Assembly: GCF_020829445.1 (NCBI RefSeq)
Contig: NZ_JAIVFV010000021.1
Location: 1 to 62,932, forward strand
Length of the DNA stretch: 62,932 nt
Direction of reading: 5' to 3'
Origin: Nostoc sp. CHAB 5836
GTDB taxonomy: Bacteria; Cyanobacteriota; Cyanobacteriia; Cyanobacteriales; Nostocaceae
Shown here: in pieces, positions 33,228-42,608 of the stretch
Layout of the letters: each line of letters starts with the position of its first letter
Position numbering within the stretch: position 1 is the stretch's first letter
The notes under the pieces: generated by a model
Database searches by the model: none
The model's input: only the letters and a program-made list of their open reading frames with translations
Told to the model about the DNA's origin: nothing
Position numbers and translations under genes: made by a program

Positions 33228-36200
33228 ATGATTCAGAATAAATCTACGTTTCAAAAGCAACAACTAGGTCAACAACTCACCCAAACTTTGGGTCAACCCC
33301 TTTTAGAACAAGAACTTTCAAATTGCTTTCAACAAATTGAAATCCTAGAACCAAATGCAGGTAAACTGTTTTGGCAGGCATCAAATGCTACGGTTGGTAT
33401 TTATATCATCCTGACGGGTAAGGTCAGACTGCTCAATAGCACAGATAATTTAATCGCATCATTGGGAGTGGGAGCATCATTTGGTGAGCTAACCCTGTTT
33501 CCAGAGTCAGGCTTTCAGGCTTACACTGCTAGGGCTTCGGTAAATCTCAAACTTTGCTATATTCCGGGGGATTGTTTGCGATCGCTCATCCGCAAGTATC
33601 CCTCGATCGCAGAGCATCTTCACTCCTCGGCAGTACTTTGGGATTTACTGCTGTTATCTCGTCAGACTCCTTGCCTTGCTAATGCTCCTGTAGAAGGATT
33701 GATGCAAATATTACCATTACTAGAACAGCATAATCTCCAAATTGGCAAACTCCCATCTTCTCTACTCAAAGACCAGCAACTTTGGCTACTGCGGCGAGGA
33801 GAACTATTGCACACATCAGGATACAAGCTTACTGTTGGAAATATTTACGCCATTCAGCAGTTACCCAAAGAACGAAGTTGGCAAGTGAGTCAACCAAGCC
33901 AACTCTACAGCCTCAGCCGTCAAGATTGGGAAACAGCGATCGCAAAAGAGCCACAACTGGCTCAACTGATTAATTCTGACATCCTGCGAGATGGCGATGA
34001 AAAGACGGAGAGAAAGCCCGGTGCGTATCTTCCAAGAGTTGAGGTTACTGGCGTAAACACCCAGATGCACAGAACACCAATTCCTAATTCCCAAAGAAAA
34101 ATCAATAAGGCTTACTTCCCAAACCCAACTGTAAAAATCGGTCATTTGTGGCAACGTATCACCCGGCGGTATCCATACTTTGAACAACAAAGCGCGGCTG
34201 ACTGCGGTGCAGCTTGCTTAGTAATGGTTGGGCGCTACTGGGGCAAGCACTTTAGTGTCAATATCTTACGAGACATTGCCAATGTTGACCGCAATGGGGC
34301 ATCACTGCGAGGTTTAGCTGCTGCTGCTGAAAGTATTGGGTTTTCAACTCGACCTGTAAAAGCCAGTCTCGACAAACTTGCTCTTGCAAGCTTACCTGCG
34401 ATTGTGCATTGGGAAGGAAGACACTATGTCGTCGTCTACGAAGTGAGAGGCGATCGCGTTATCGTTGCAGACCCTGCTATTGGTCAGCGTACCCTCTCTC
34501 ATGCAGACTTCAAAGCGGGTTGGACTGGCTATACTTTGTTACTACAACCTACCGCCCTACTTAAAGATGCAAAGGAAAACAGCACTCCTTTTTGGCAATT
34601 CTTTGAATTAGCTAAACCTCACTGGTTGGTTTTGTTGGAAGTGTTCATAGCTTCCATCCTGCTTCAGATTTTTGGACTGATCACACCGCTATTTACTCAG
34701 CTATTGTTAGACCGAGTTGTTGTACAGCAAAGTGACCTGACACTAACAGCTGTAGGCATAGGATTACTCATCTTTAGCCTATTCCGAGTCGCCATGACTG
34801 GACTGCGGCAATACCTTCTAGACCACACAGCTAACCGAGTGGATCTAGCCTTAATTGTCGGTTTTATTAGCCATACTTTCCGCTTACCCTTGAACTATTT
34901 TGAGTCCCGCTACGTGGGAGACATCATTTCCCGTGTACAAGAAAACCGCAAAATTCAACGTTTCCTCACAGGTGAGGCACTGTCTATCGTTCTCGATTTA
35001 CTGACAGTATTCATCTACGTAGGATTGATGTTTTGGTACAGTTGGAAAATGGCATTGCTTGTGTTGGTAATTGTGCCGCCATTCGTATTACTGGCGCTGA
35101 TTGCTACACCCTTCTTACAGCGTGTTTCCCGCGAGATTTTTAGTGCTTATAACGAAGAAACTGGTTATTTGATTCAATCTCTTACTGGTATTCGCACTGT
35201 CAAATCTATGGCAGTTGAGCAGACAGTGCGCTGGCATTGGGAGGAACTTTTTGGCAAGTCAATTAAAAAGAACTTTTCCGGGCAGGTGATTGGCAATACG
35301 CTGCAAATATTTAGCTCTGGCATTGAAGCTGTAGTCACTACAGCATTACTGTGGTTTGGAGCATGGCAAGTAATACAAAACGAACTCACCATTGGGCAAC
35401 TTGTCGCTTTTAATATGTTGTTGGGTAATGTGATTAATCCTTTTGAGCGATTGATTATGCTATGGAATGAATTGCAAGAAGTGCTGATTGCTGTTGAACG
35501 CATCAATGATGTGATTGACGCTGAACCAGAAGAAGATTTGCACTCATCATCTCGGCAATCCTTACCACCAATTCGCGGTTACATTGTCTTTGATAAAGTT
35601 ACTTTCCGCTATCATCCAGAAAGCGATGTCAACACACTAGAAAATATTAGTTTTGAACTGCAACCAGGGCAAATGATCGCACTTGTGGGGCGCAGTGGTT
35701 CGGGAAAAACGACCATTTCCAAGTTGGTATTGGGGCTGTATCCTCCCACAGAAGGGAAGATTTTGATTGACGGTTATGATGTAAGCAGCCTTTTATTGCG
35801 ATCGCTCCGTTCTCAAATCGGTGTCGTTGACCAAGATACTTTTCTCTTTGGTGGTACGATTCGGGAAAATATTAGTTTAGCTTATCCCGAAGCAACTTTA
35901 GAAGAGGTAATAGAAGCAGCGCAACAAGCGGGAGCGCATGAATTTATTAAAGAATTGCCAATGGGCTATGAAACACAAATCGGTGAGGACGGAGGAACCT
36001 TGTCTGGTGGACAAAGACAACGGCTAGCGATCGCTCGTGCCCTTGTAGGAAATCCTAAATTACTGATTTTAGATGAAGCCACCAGCAGTCTTGATGCTGA
36101 ATCTGAACGTATCATCCAGACTAACCTCAACAAAATTCTTCAAGATAGAACAACACTGGTGATTGCTCATCGCCTTTCAACAGTACGCAATGCTGACAAA

Positions 36201-36314
36201 ATTTTGGTGCTAGATAGAGGTCTTTTGGTTGAAAGTGGAAATCACGATGAATTAATGGCTAAACGCGGTCACTACTTCTATCTGAATCAACAGCAACTTA
36301 CCATAGCCATTTGA
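33228..36314 (+). CDS. cNMP-binding/C39 peptidase/ABC exporter fusion
   Basis: A 1028-residue peptide exporter. The N-terminal cyclic-nucleotide-binding-like domain (about 20-150; VGIYIILTGKVRLL, GASFGELTLF) precedes a C39 peptidase with Cys326 (QQSAADCGAACL), His399 (GRHYVVVYE) and the following Asp (VADPAIG). Next come six membrane helices (about 460-740) and an ABC ATPase with Walker A VGRSGSGKTT, signature LSGGQRQRLAIARA and Walker B LLILDEATSSLD. It should cleave double-glycine leaders and export the cores through the HlyD partner downstream. Natural substrates here are the peptides at 28231, 31215 and 31691. The layout is like HetC/SunT-type cyanobacterial transporters. Confidence 0.93.
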   Translation: MIQNKSTFQKQQLGQQLTQTLGQPLLEQELSNCFQQIEILEPNAGKLFWQASNATVGIYIILTGKVRLLNSTDNLIASLGVGASFGELTLFPESGFQAYTARASVNLKLCYIPGDCLRSLIRKYPSIAEHLHSSAVLWDLLLLSRQTPCLANAPVEGLMQILPLLEQHNLQIGKLPSSLLKDQQLWLLRRGELLHTSGYKLTVGNIYAIQQLPKERSWQVSQPSQLYSLSRQDWETAIAKEPQLAQLINSDILRDGDEKTERKPGAYLPRVEVTGVNTQMHRTPIPNSQRKINKAYFPNPTVKIGHLWQRITRRYPYFEQQSAADCGAACLVMVGRYWGKHFSVNILRDIANVDRNGASLRGLAAAAESIGFSTRPVKASLDKLALASLPAIVHWEGRHYVVVYEVRGDRVIVADPAIGQRTLSHADFKAGWTGYTLLLQPTALLKDAKENSTPFWQFFELAKPHWLVLLEVFIASILLQIFGLITPLFTQLLLDRVVVQQSDLTLTAVGIGLLIFSLFRVAMTGLRQYLLDHTANRVDLALIVGFISHTFRLPLNYFESRYVGDIISRVQENRKIQRFLTGEALSIVLDLLTVFIYVGLMFWYSWKMALLVLVIVPPFVLLALIATPFLQRVSREIFSAYNEETGYLIQSLTGIRTVKSMAVEQTVRWHWEELFGKSIKKNFSGQVIGNTLQIFSSGIEAVVTTALLWFGAWQVIQNELTIGQLVAFNMLLGNVINPFERLIMLWNELQEVLIAVERINDVIDAEPEEDLHSSSRQSLPPIRGYIVFDKVTFRYHPESDVNTLENISFELQPGQMIALVGRSGSGKTTISKLVLGLYPPTEGKILIDGYDVSSLLLRSLRSQIGVVDQDTFLFGGTIRENISLAYPEATLEEVIEAAQQAGAHEFIKELPMGYETQIGEDGGTLSGGQRQRLAIARALVGNPKLLILDEATSSLDAESERIIQTNLNKILQDRTTLVIAHRLSTVRNADKILVLDRGLLVESGNHDELMAKRGHYFYLNQQQLTIAI

Positions 36315-36402
36315 ACTAAAATGCCTCTACAGTTTTCGTTTCTTAGCTTTGCTAGAAACCCAAAAAATCCCATATTTGAAATCCAAAATGGTATGACCAA
36401 TT

Positions 36403-37809
36403 ATGCCAAATGAATTTACTACCCAAGAGCAGTTCAGTCAGAACGGTCACTACCCTAGTAGTCAACTGGACTTGAACGATTCCAAAAAAACACAATCCTC
36501 ACGAGAGCCAAAATCCTATGCACCTCTAAGTGAAGACTGGTCTTCTTTAACAAAAGAACTGATTGATACCTTACCACGGATTTGGACACGCGGATTGTTG
36601 TATTGGCTAGTAGTATTTGCTGCGATTGTCTTACCTTGGGCAATGCTATCCAAAGTAGATGAGACAGGTAGCGCCAGAGGACGACTTGAACCTCAAGGCA
36701 AAACTGTGAGATTAGATGCACCCGTTACCGGAAAAGTTACAGCCATCAAGGTAAAAGAAGGTCAAACTGTACTTTCAGGGCAAATTTTACTGGAATTGGA
36801 ATCAGAATTAACTCGTACTGAACTGCAACAAACTCAGGCAAAACTTGAGGGTCAACAAAATCGAGTTAATCAGCTTCAGTTATTAAAAAATCAACTGGAA
36901 ATGTCTTTACGCACTCAGCAATTGCAAAATCAAGCTCAAGAATCAGAGCAACTTGCTCAACTTGACCAAATACGGCAACGGTTTAATTCCAGTAAACAAG
37001 TATATACCCTAGAAAACGGTCGCCTCAAGCTAGCTAAAAACCAGGTACAACGTTATCAATATCTTTTTCAAAAAGGTGCTATTTCCAAGAGCAAATTAGA
37101 AGAAATAGAAGGCGAGGTATTTGAGCGTCAAAGACTTTTAGAACAAGCTCAATCAGATACTAAACAGTCTGATACCGAGATTGCCAAACAACAAAGCACC
37201 AATCAACGTATTAAACGCACAGGTGAACTTGCAGTTTTGGATAGTCAGAAACAACTTAAAGAACTCCAGGCTCAAGTTGTAGATGTCCTTTCAGAAATTT
37301 CTCAAACTAAAAAACAAATTCATTCTTTGCAATTTCAATTACAACAGCAAACACTCCGTGCTCCGATTGATGGCACAATTTTTCAGTTGTCTATCAATAA
37401 TGCCGGGACAGTTGTACAACCAGGGCAGATGGTTACTCAGATTGCACCTAATGGAGTACCCCTGATATTCAGGGCACAGATGCCTAGTCAAGAAAGTGGT
37501 TTTCTGCGTGTAGGAATGCCAGTCAAAATTAAATTTGATGCTTATCCTTTCCAGGATTATGGAGTGATAGAAGGCAAACTCCACTGGATTTCACCAGACT
37601 CCAAAGCTGTGGAAACTGCCCAAGGTAAAATAGAAAACTTTGAATTAGAAATTGCAGTGCCACAAACTTATATTCAAAGTGGAAACAAACGTATTGCTTT
37701 AACGCCTGGACAAACAGCAACTGCTGAGGTAATTGTTCGGCAGCGCCCTATTATTGATTTTGTGTTAGATCCGTTTAAAAAGTTGCAAAAAGGTGGTTTG
37801 AAACTATAA
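36403..37809 (+). CDS. HlyD-family membrane fusion protein
   Basis: A 468-residue periplasmic adaptor. One N-terminal membrane helix (LLYWLVVFAAIVLPWAML) is followed by a lipoyl-like half-motif (TVRLDAPVTGKVTAIKVKEG). A long coiled coil (about 130-310, Gln/Leu-rich) comes next, then the second lipoyl half (LRAPIDGTIFQLSINNAGTV) and a beta-barrel domain. It links the C39-ABC transporter to an outer-membrane TolC. It starts 88 bases after the ABC gene in the same orientation and is its evident partner. No TolC gene is in the window. Confidence 0.92.
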   Translation: MPNEFTTQEQFSQNGHYPSSQLDLNDSKKTQSSREPKSYAPLSEDWSSLTKELIDTLPRIWTRGLLYWLVVFAAIVLPWAMLSKVDETGSARGRLEPQGKTVRLDAPVTGKVTAIKVKEGQTVLSGQILLELESELTRTELQQTQAKLEGQQNRVNQLQLLKNQLEMSLRTQQLQNQAQESEQLAQLDQIRQRFNSSKQVYTLENGRLKLAKNQVQRYQYLFQKGAISKSKLEEIEGEVFERQRLLEQAQSDTKQSDTEIAKQQSTNQRIKRTGELAVLDSQKQLKELQAQVVDVLSEISQTKKQIHSLQFQLQQQTLRAPIDGTIFQLSINNAGTVVQPGQMVTQIAPNGVPLIFRAQMPSQESGFLRVGMPVKIKFDAYPFQDYGVIEGKLHWISPDSKAVETAQGKIENFELEIAVPQTYIQSGNKRIALTPGQTATAEVIVRQRPIIDFVLDPFKKLQKGGLKL

Positions 37810-37813
37810 AAAA

Positions 37814-37951
37814 TAAGTAGGTTGGCGCAATTAAAGTTAACTGGCTAAGGCTGTCATTTGTCATTGGTCATTTGTCATTTGTCATTAGTAAGGGTTTTAA
37901 GCTTATTTACGTTTCGTAACATACTTGAATTTTTTCGCACCAACCTACTTA
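37814..37951. repeat. MITE family 1, copy F
   Basis: TA-flanked AGTAGGTTGG...CAACCTACT with an expanded internal TCATTTG/TCATTGG heptamer tract. It begins five bases after the HlyD stop codon. Confidence 0.9.
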
Positions 37952-38476
37952 GGAGATTTTGAAAAGCTACTTCTTCTTGTTTCGTTTTTAACACGGTCAC
38001 ACTCCTCTATTTTCTTGGCTTCAGCCGCTTTGTCACCCCGTCAGGTATCAGCATTGCGATCGCTCATATTCCCTTCAATCCCGCGCAGTGTCAAGCTTAT
38101 CCGCAGCAGCCCACAGGGTTTGCTCAAAACTTAATTTCGCTCCGTTGCCGTTTTTCGGCTCGGTTTTTTTTCTGACCACGCGTCACTAAATATTACCCCT
38201 CAAGATAATCTGCGATCGCACTCTATTTCTCCCTTGCCCTGTGAAACCGATTCGGCCTAGTTTCTGACACTAATCCTTTGTCAGCGTAACGCACCAAAGT
38301 GCAAATATACAGCCAACCACTTTTAAAACAACCTCTTAAAATAATTCGTAATTCGTAATTCGTAATTAAGTTTTGTGTTAGCGAAGCGTTAGCGAGTCTG
38401 CGAGCGTCTGGGGATTTAACCCCAACACAAAACTTACCTATTTATTGAACCGGGGGACTTAAACCCGCGGAACTTG
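37952..38476. other. Spacer without a recognisable gene
   Basis: Only the ATTCGTA repeat and dispersed GC-rich fragments are seen. A possible 69-codon frame at 37925-38134 starts inside the MITE and has no support. Confidence 0.5.
38337..38436. repeat. ATTCGTA heptamer repeat with GTTTTGT inverted pair
   Basis: Tandem ATTCGTA units, then AAGTTTTGTGTTA...GGGGATTTAACCCC...CACAAAACTTA. The same repeat, in reverse orientation, is inserted in frame in the NRPS gene at about 61330-61435. Confidence 0.8.
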
Positions 38477-39262
38477 TTAAACGTTGGATATCAGGAATGT
38501 TTCTAGCGTCAGCGAATCAAACACCCCCAGTTCATCATAATTAGCAATTAGTTGATACATTTCATAATGATTAATCAACCAATTGGCGATTAGAGAAAAA
38601 GGAGTGCCTATAGTGATTGAACTAGGACAATTAACAGAAACTCCGTCGGGTAAATAGTAATATTTATGCCCTGATCTATGCCAATTAAATTGAGTTACTA
38701 TTGGTTCGGAAATCTTCAGATTGGGAGTAATGGTCATAGATATGCCTTGCCAATTACCACTAAAATTTCGTTCTGGTAACTGATTTAATTCAGTTGACCA
38801 ATATTTGCTAGGGAATCCATTACAATCTTCACGAATATTTGCTGTATGAAATAAATTTCCCTTCTCGTCGTAAACAATACCTACACTGTGCCGTAAATCC
38901 TCATATCGAAAGAATAATTCTATCCCAAAATAGGAGTTGGGTTTTAACTTCACTGTTGCCCAAGTAGCATGACCATCAGCAAAGAAGTATCCTCGCATCG
39001 TCTCGCGTGATGGGTGAAAAAGTCCATCATCTAAGCTATTTGACAGAAAATTAAATTCCCAACTCTCTTGCTTATTTTCGCCATTTGCATAACTATAAGT
39101 ATTAGTATGGACAATTTTAGTCTTTTCTGGATTGCTTTTAAAACTCCTCAGACTTTGAAATGATTCCTTGACATCACCAACTGGTGTATATCGCGTCCAA
39201 ATTCCATGCCAATTGAGCAAATGGTTCGTAAAATAGTTCCAATTTCGTTCTTTTGCATCCAT
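38477..39262 (-). CDS. DUF3598 family protein
   Basis: About 261 residues from ATG 39262 (a TTG five codons upstream is the alternative; AAGGAG lies 14 bases before it). Resembles cyanobacterial DUF3598, a lipocalin-like two-barrel family: ERNWNYFTNHLLNWHGIWTRYTP at the N-terminus, then GLFHPSRETMRGYFFADGHATW and FFRYEDLRHSVGIVY. Cytosolic, with no signal peptide. Its role is unclear; it may be a small-molecule-binding protein. It lies between the exporter operon and the second ABC gene on the opposite strand and need not belong to the peptide cluster. Confidence 0.7.
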   Translation of the reverse strand: MDAKERNWNYFTNHLLNWHGIWTRYTPVGDVKESFQSLRSFKSNPEKTKIVHTNTYSYANGENKQESWEFNFLSNSLDDGLFHPSRETMRGYFFADGHATWATVKLKPNSYFGIELFFRYEDLRHSVGIVYDEKGNLFHTANIREDCNGFPSKYWSTELNQLPERNFSGNWQGISMTITPNLKISEPIVTQFNWHRSGHKYYYLPDGVSVNCPSSITIGTPFSLIANWLINHYEMYQLIANYDELGVFDSLTLETFLISNV

Positions 39263-39326
39263 AATATTTGTGTCCAAAATATATTTAAAATCTCCTTGTT
39301 AAAATACTAGTATGATTCATACCAAT

Positions 39327-39614
39327 TTACCAACGGCAAAGAAACATTGCTAGAGACTGCTTGGCGTTGGGAGTGGGAACGAGTGGAGCATCTAAATCAG
39401 TATTGTTAACCAACAGCCTCTCACCATCGCTGATGGTAACAATCTGTTGCCAACGATTTGCTGCGTCTGCTTCAATGGTTCCCGAATTCCCAAAGCGAGG
39501 GTGTGACTGTTGTAAAACTGTGACTATAGCTTTTTGAGGAACCACTGGTTCTTGAATTTTGAGAACCATTGGTTCCTGAACAATATGTTTTTTGCGTGGA
39601 AGTTGAGGAACCAC
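39327..39614 (-). CDS. Hypothetical protein or C-terminal gene fragment
   Basis: 95 codons (MVPQLPRKKHIVQEP...SLAMFLCRW) with an EPVVPQ-type Pro-rich stretch and a Trp-containing C-terminus. The open frame extends upstream (NPSPSVSDFAAAANIVV) without a good start, so this looks like the 3' part of a broken gene. Family not recognised; weakly supported. Confidence 0.3.
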   Translation of the reverse strand: MVPQLPRKKHIVQEPMVLKIQEPVVPQKAIVTVLQQSHPRFGNSGTIEADAANRWQQIVTISDGERLLVNNTDLDAPLVPTPNAKQSLAMFLCRW

Positions 39615-39829
39615 AATGTTCGCCGCAGCTGCAAAGTCTGAAACACTTGGGGAGGGGTTTTCTTCCAGAGCGATCGAAATCCTAAAAGGATTATGGTGCG
39701 GGGCTTACGACGCAAAAGCTAAAGGAAGTAGGCTTATTAATTAAGCAGCTGGCTTGACTTCTAGTCTGGATCTGGTGCTAACTCTTTTAAAGTAAGTACA
39801 ATAGTAGTATATTAAATCGTAATAACCCT

Positions 39830-40066
39830 ATGAATCCAGTAGTAATTAGACCCTCATCTTGGCTAACGACTGGTATTCGAGTCGAAAAAGTCAACAATCT
39901 CAATCTTTTCAAATTTACTGAAGAGCTAGGTTCGCGTTTGCAAGAACTTCTGGATAAGAAAAAAGCTGATTTACTGACACCAGAAGAAGCCGTTGAACTA
40001 GAGGCTATTGGAGAATTAGACACAATTTTTAGCTATATAAATGCCACTATTGAATCTGGATCGTGA
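39830..40066 (+). CDS. Small hypothetical protein, antitoxin-like
   Basis: A 78-residue protein. The C-terminal half (EELGSRLQELLDKKKADLLTPEEAVELEAIGELDTIF) follows a pattern frequent in short cyanobacterial proteins encoded beside HNH or toxin genes. No toxin partner follows here: the next gene is an ABC transporter 160 bases on. It may be an orphan. Coding use and the conserved LTPEE motif support a real gene. Confidence 0.6.
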   Translation: MNPVVIRPSSWLTTGIRVEKVNNLNLFKFTEELGSRLQELLDKKKADLLTPEEAVELEAIGELDTIFSYINATIESGS

Positions 40067-40199
40067 CAATTCCTAATTCTTCAGGGGATATTGTCTAACA
40101 ATATCTAGGTTTTGGGCGTTTCTCAAGCAGCAGAGATTGCGTTCCAAACTATATTTCCCCATTTGGTAGTGTTGTGTAGTATATAAATTCCAAGTTTAC

Positions 40200-40216
40200 G
40201 ATCGCCCTCTTGGACG
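40200..40216 (+). repeat. 17-base HTH-gene match upstream of ABC gene
   Basis: GATCGCCCTCTTGGACG is identical to codons SDRPLGR of the HTH gene at 32649. It directly precedes the start of the second ABC transporter and may be the last trace of another HTH copy. Short, so chance is possible. Confidence 0.35.
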
Positions 40217-40225
40217 GTGTGCATC

Positions 40226-42046
40226 ATGGCCAAATTTCAAGATATTGTCAATTACTTTCGCTCTGATTGGAAGCTGAGTGTTTTTAGTATTGCAGCATCC
40301 GGCATTTACGAAATTATTGATTTGGTTGTTCCTTACGCCATTGGACAGATTTTAAACGTTTTGTCTGGTCAACCATTGGATAAACCACTTCAAAGTGCGA
40401 TCGCAAACTTTTCTGACATTACGAATTACCCAGTTACTAAAACTCTATCTTTGAGTGTATTACTGGGTTTAATTTTCGTTGTCACCGTAGTGAAAGCACC
40501 AACACAACCTTGGTTAACCCATTGGTTTCATTGGGGTATAACCTTAAGGTTACGTCGCCAGAAAGCCCAAACAGCGATAGAAAAAATCCTCACTCTCCCA
40601 CTAGAATTTTATGATGAAAATAACCCTGGACGCATTGCTGGAAGAATAGCTAGAGGTATTTCTAACCACACTTTTGCATATCCAGAAGTTGCCGGACAGT
40701 TGATTCCTAAACTAGTTCGTATATTAGGAATTTTTGGGTTTATCTTGGTGATTGAGTGGCGAATTGCGGTTTTATATCTGATTTCCTTTGTGCTTATTCT
40801 TGGCTTTACTTTGAGGGATTTAAAGCGACTGATTGGGCATGAAACTATTCTGGATAAATATGGAGAAGATACGGAAAGTCGCAATTCTGAACTGATCACC
40901 AACATCAAAACAGTGAAAGCATTTGCTACAGAAAATAAGGAACTCAAACGGCAAAAGCAACGTTTGGAACGTGAACTAATGGTAGTTGAGTATCGCATCC
41001 ACAAAGGTTATGTGAAACTGGCAACTTGGCAAAGGACTATAATTCAGTTTTGCGTGTTTACTATCCTGGGTTTGACTCTAGCAGCAACAGCAGAGGGAAG
41101 AATTTCTTTAGGTCACTTTGTCATGACCTTAACTCTTTCCAGCATGGCATATGCCGAATTAGAACCTATTAGCAATTTGGCAGAAATTTTTGCCCGTCGT
41201 TATTCTTCAATGCTGCGGTTTCACGAATTTCTCCAAGAGCCAACTCCACCGGATTCAGCTAGTCTTTTAGAAGAGAGCAACCAGACAGAATCACCTTATG
41301 AATTTACTGGAAAAGTTGAGTTGTCACACGTCAGTTTTGGATATGATGCCAACCGTCAAGTTTTGCAAGATATCAACTTGTTGATTGAGCCATACCAAAC
41401 AGTGGCATTAGTGGGGCGTTCCGGTTCTGGTAAATCTACTTTAGTGAAATTGCTGTTGCGATATTTTGAACCTCAAGAAGGTCAAATTCTCATTGATGGT
41501 CAAGATATTCGCACTTTGAATGTAGGTAAGTATAGACGAAGGCTAGCGATCGTTCACCAAGAAGTAGACGTTTTCAACGGTACTATTTTGGATAACCTCA
41601 CTTATGGCAGAACAAATGCCAGTTTGGAGCAAGTTAAGGAAGCCTGTAGAATTGCCAGAGTTGATGAAGTAGTGCAGCACTTACCACAAGGTTATTACAC
41701 CGTCGTAGGAGAACGAGGTGTCAGGCTATCTGGAGGACAAAGACAACGTTTGGGAATTGCTAGGGCGTTGTTAGTGGAACCAGACGTACTGATTTTTGAC
41801 GAAGCCACCTCTAGTTTAGATTATGAGTCAGAGCGTTCAATTCAGCTAGCGATGCGATCGATTCAGGGTACTTGCACCACCATCGTCATTGCCCACCGTT
41901 TAAGTACAGTACGAGAAGCTGATAAAATTGTCGTTCTGGAGCAAGGAAAGATTGTAGAAGTTGGTAGCCACGATGAACTATTGCGTCACGAGGGCATTTA
42001 CCGTCGCTTGCACTCCCTGCAAGAAACAGGAGAACTCCTGAGTTAG
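40226..42046 (+). CDS. ABC exporter (fused membrane and ATPase domains)
   Basis: A 606-residue type IV exporter half-transporter. ATG 40226 is chosen over a GTG three codons upstream. Six membrane helices occupy residues about 20-320. The ATPase domain has Walker A VGRSGSGKST, Q loop HQEVD, signature LSGGQRQRLGIARA and Walker B VLIFDEATSSLD. No peptidase domain. Gene order (downstream of the peptide export genes) suggests export of a peptide or lipid-like molecule, but similar exporters serve many substrates. It could also be independent of the RiPP cluster. Confidence 0.85.
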   Translation: MAKFQDIVNYFRSDWKLSVFSIAASGIYEIIDLVVPYAIGQILNVLSGQPLDKPLQSAIANFSDITNYPVTKTLSLSVLLGLIFVVTVVKAPTQPWLTHWFHWGITLRLRRQKAQTAIEKILTLPLEFYDENNPGRIAGRIARGISNHTFAYPEVAGQLIPKLVRILGIFGFILVIEWRIAVLYLISFVLILGFTLRDLKRLIGHETILDKYGEDTESRNSELITNIKTVKAFATENKELKRQKQRLERELMVVEYRIHKGYVKLATWQRTIIQFCVFTILGLTLAATAEGRISLGHFVMTLTLSSMAYAELEPISNLAEIFARRYSSMLRFHEFLQEPTPPDSASLLEESNQTESPYEFTGKVELSHVSFGYDANRQVLQDINLLIEPYQTVALVGRSGSGKSTLVKLLLRYFEPQEGQILIDGQDIRTLNVGKYRRRLAIVHQEVDVFNGTILDNLTYGRTNASLEQVKEACRIARVDEVVQHLPQGYYTVVGERGVRLSGGQRQRLGIARALLVEPDVLIFDEATSSLDYESERSIQLAMRSIQGTCTTIVIAHRLSTVREADKIVVLEQGKIVEVGSHDELLRHEGIYRRLHSLQETGELLS

Positions 42047-42165
42047 AGAACATAGACATTTTGGATTTTAGATTTTGGATTCACTCCACGAATCAATCCG
42101 CTTGATTTCTGCCCTACGCCACTCGTGACTTCCAGTCATGAGTTATAAGCGTTATCAGTGAAGGA

Positions 42166-42288
42166 GACATCTGGGTAGCAATTGAGACATATGCTCATGG
42201 CAAGGGGGAATGGTTGAAAACGTTTCTTTTATTACCCAACGGTATCCCCTCTCATGACACGATTGCAAGAGTATTTGCCAGATTATGA
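42166..42288 (+). pseudogene. ISAs1-family transposase fragment
   Basis: The frame reads DIWVAIETYAHGKGEWLK then LLPNGIPSHDTIARVFARL before a stop. The PNGIPSHDT motif is typical of the N-terminal H-repeat-associated domain of ISAs1 transposases. Only about 40 codons survive; flanking sequence has no intact continuation. Confidence 0.75.
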
Positions 42289-42608
42289 GTCCGAGCTTTA
42301 TCTCGTGTCACCGTTGCCCACGGGATGACTGTATGAAAGAATCTCAGCACTGTCCGATAGCTACCACCGATGCCTCCCCACCTTGATATTCCTAACATCG
42401 TGACTCGACCGCTCATGGCTGTTTAGTTTGCACTTTGTGACAGCTTCGCCAGCTCTTCCCCAGTATCCGAAACCTATGACAACCCACCTTTTTTTAAATA
42501 CCAGCTTGGCGAACCCCTTGTTTTAACGCTTTTTGTAAACTCGCTCACTTTTATGGGAATCATAAAGCTACTTCAAACAGATTATGGTCATACGATCCTC
42601 CCAAAGCT
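42289..42608. other. Spacer upstream of the hybrid kinase
   Basis: Mixed sequence with probable further IS remnants after the transposase fragment, but no readable gene. The kinase promoter presumably lies in 42480-42600. Confidence 0.4.

Noticed and set aside
37925..38134. 69-codon plus-strand frame after the HlyD gene
   Set aside because: It starts inside a MITE copy and runs through repeat-like spacer with no family resemblance.
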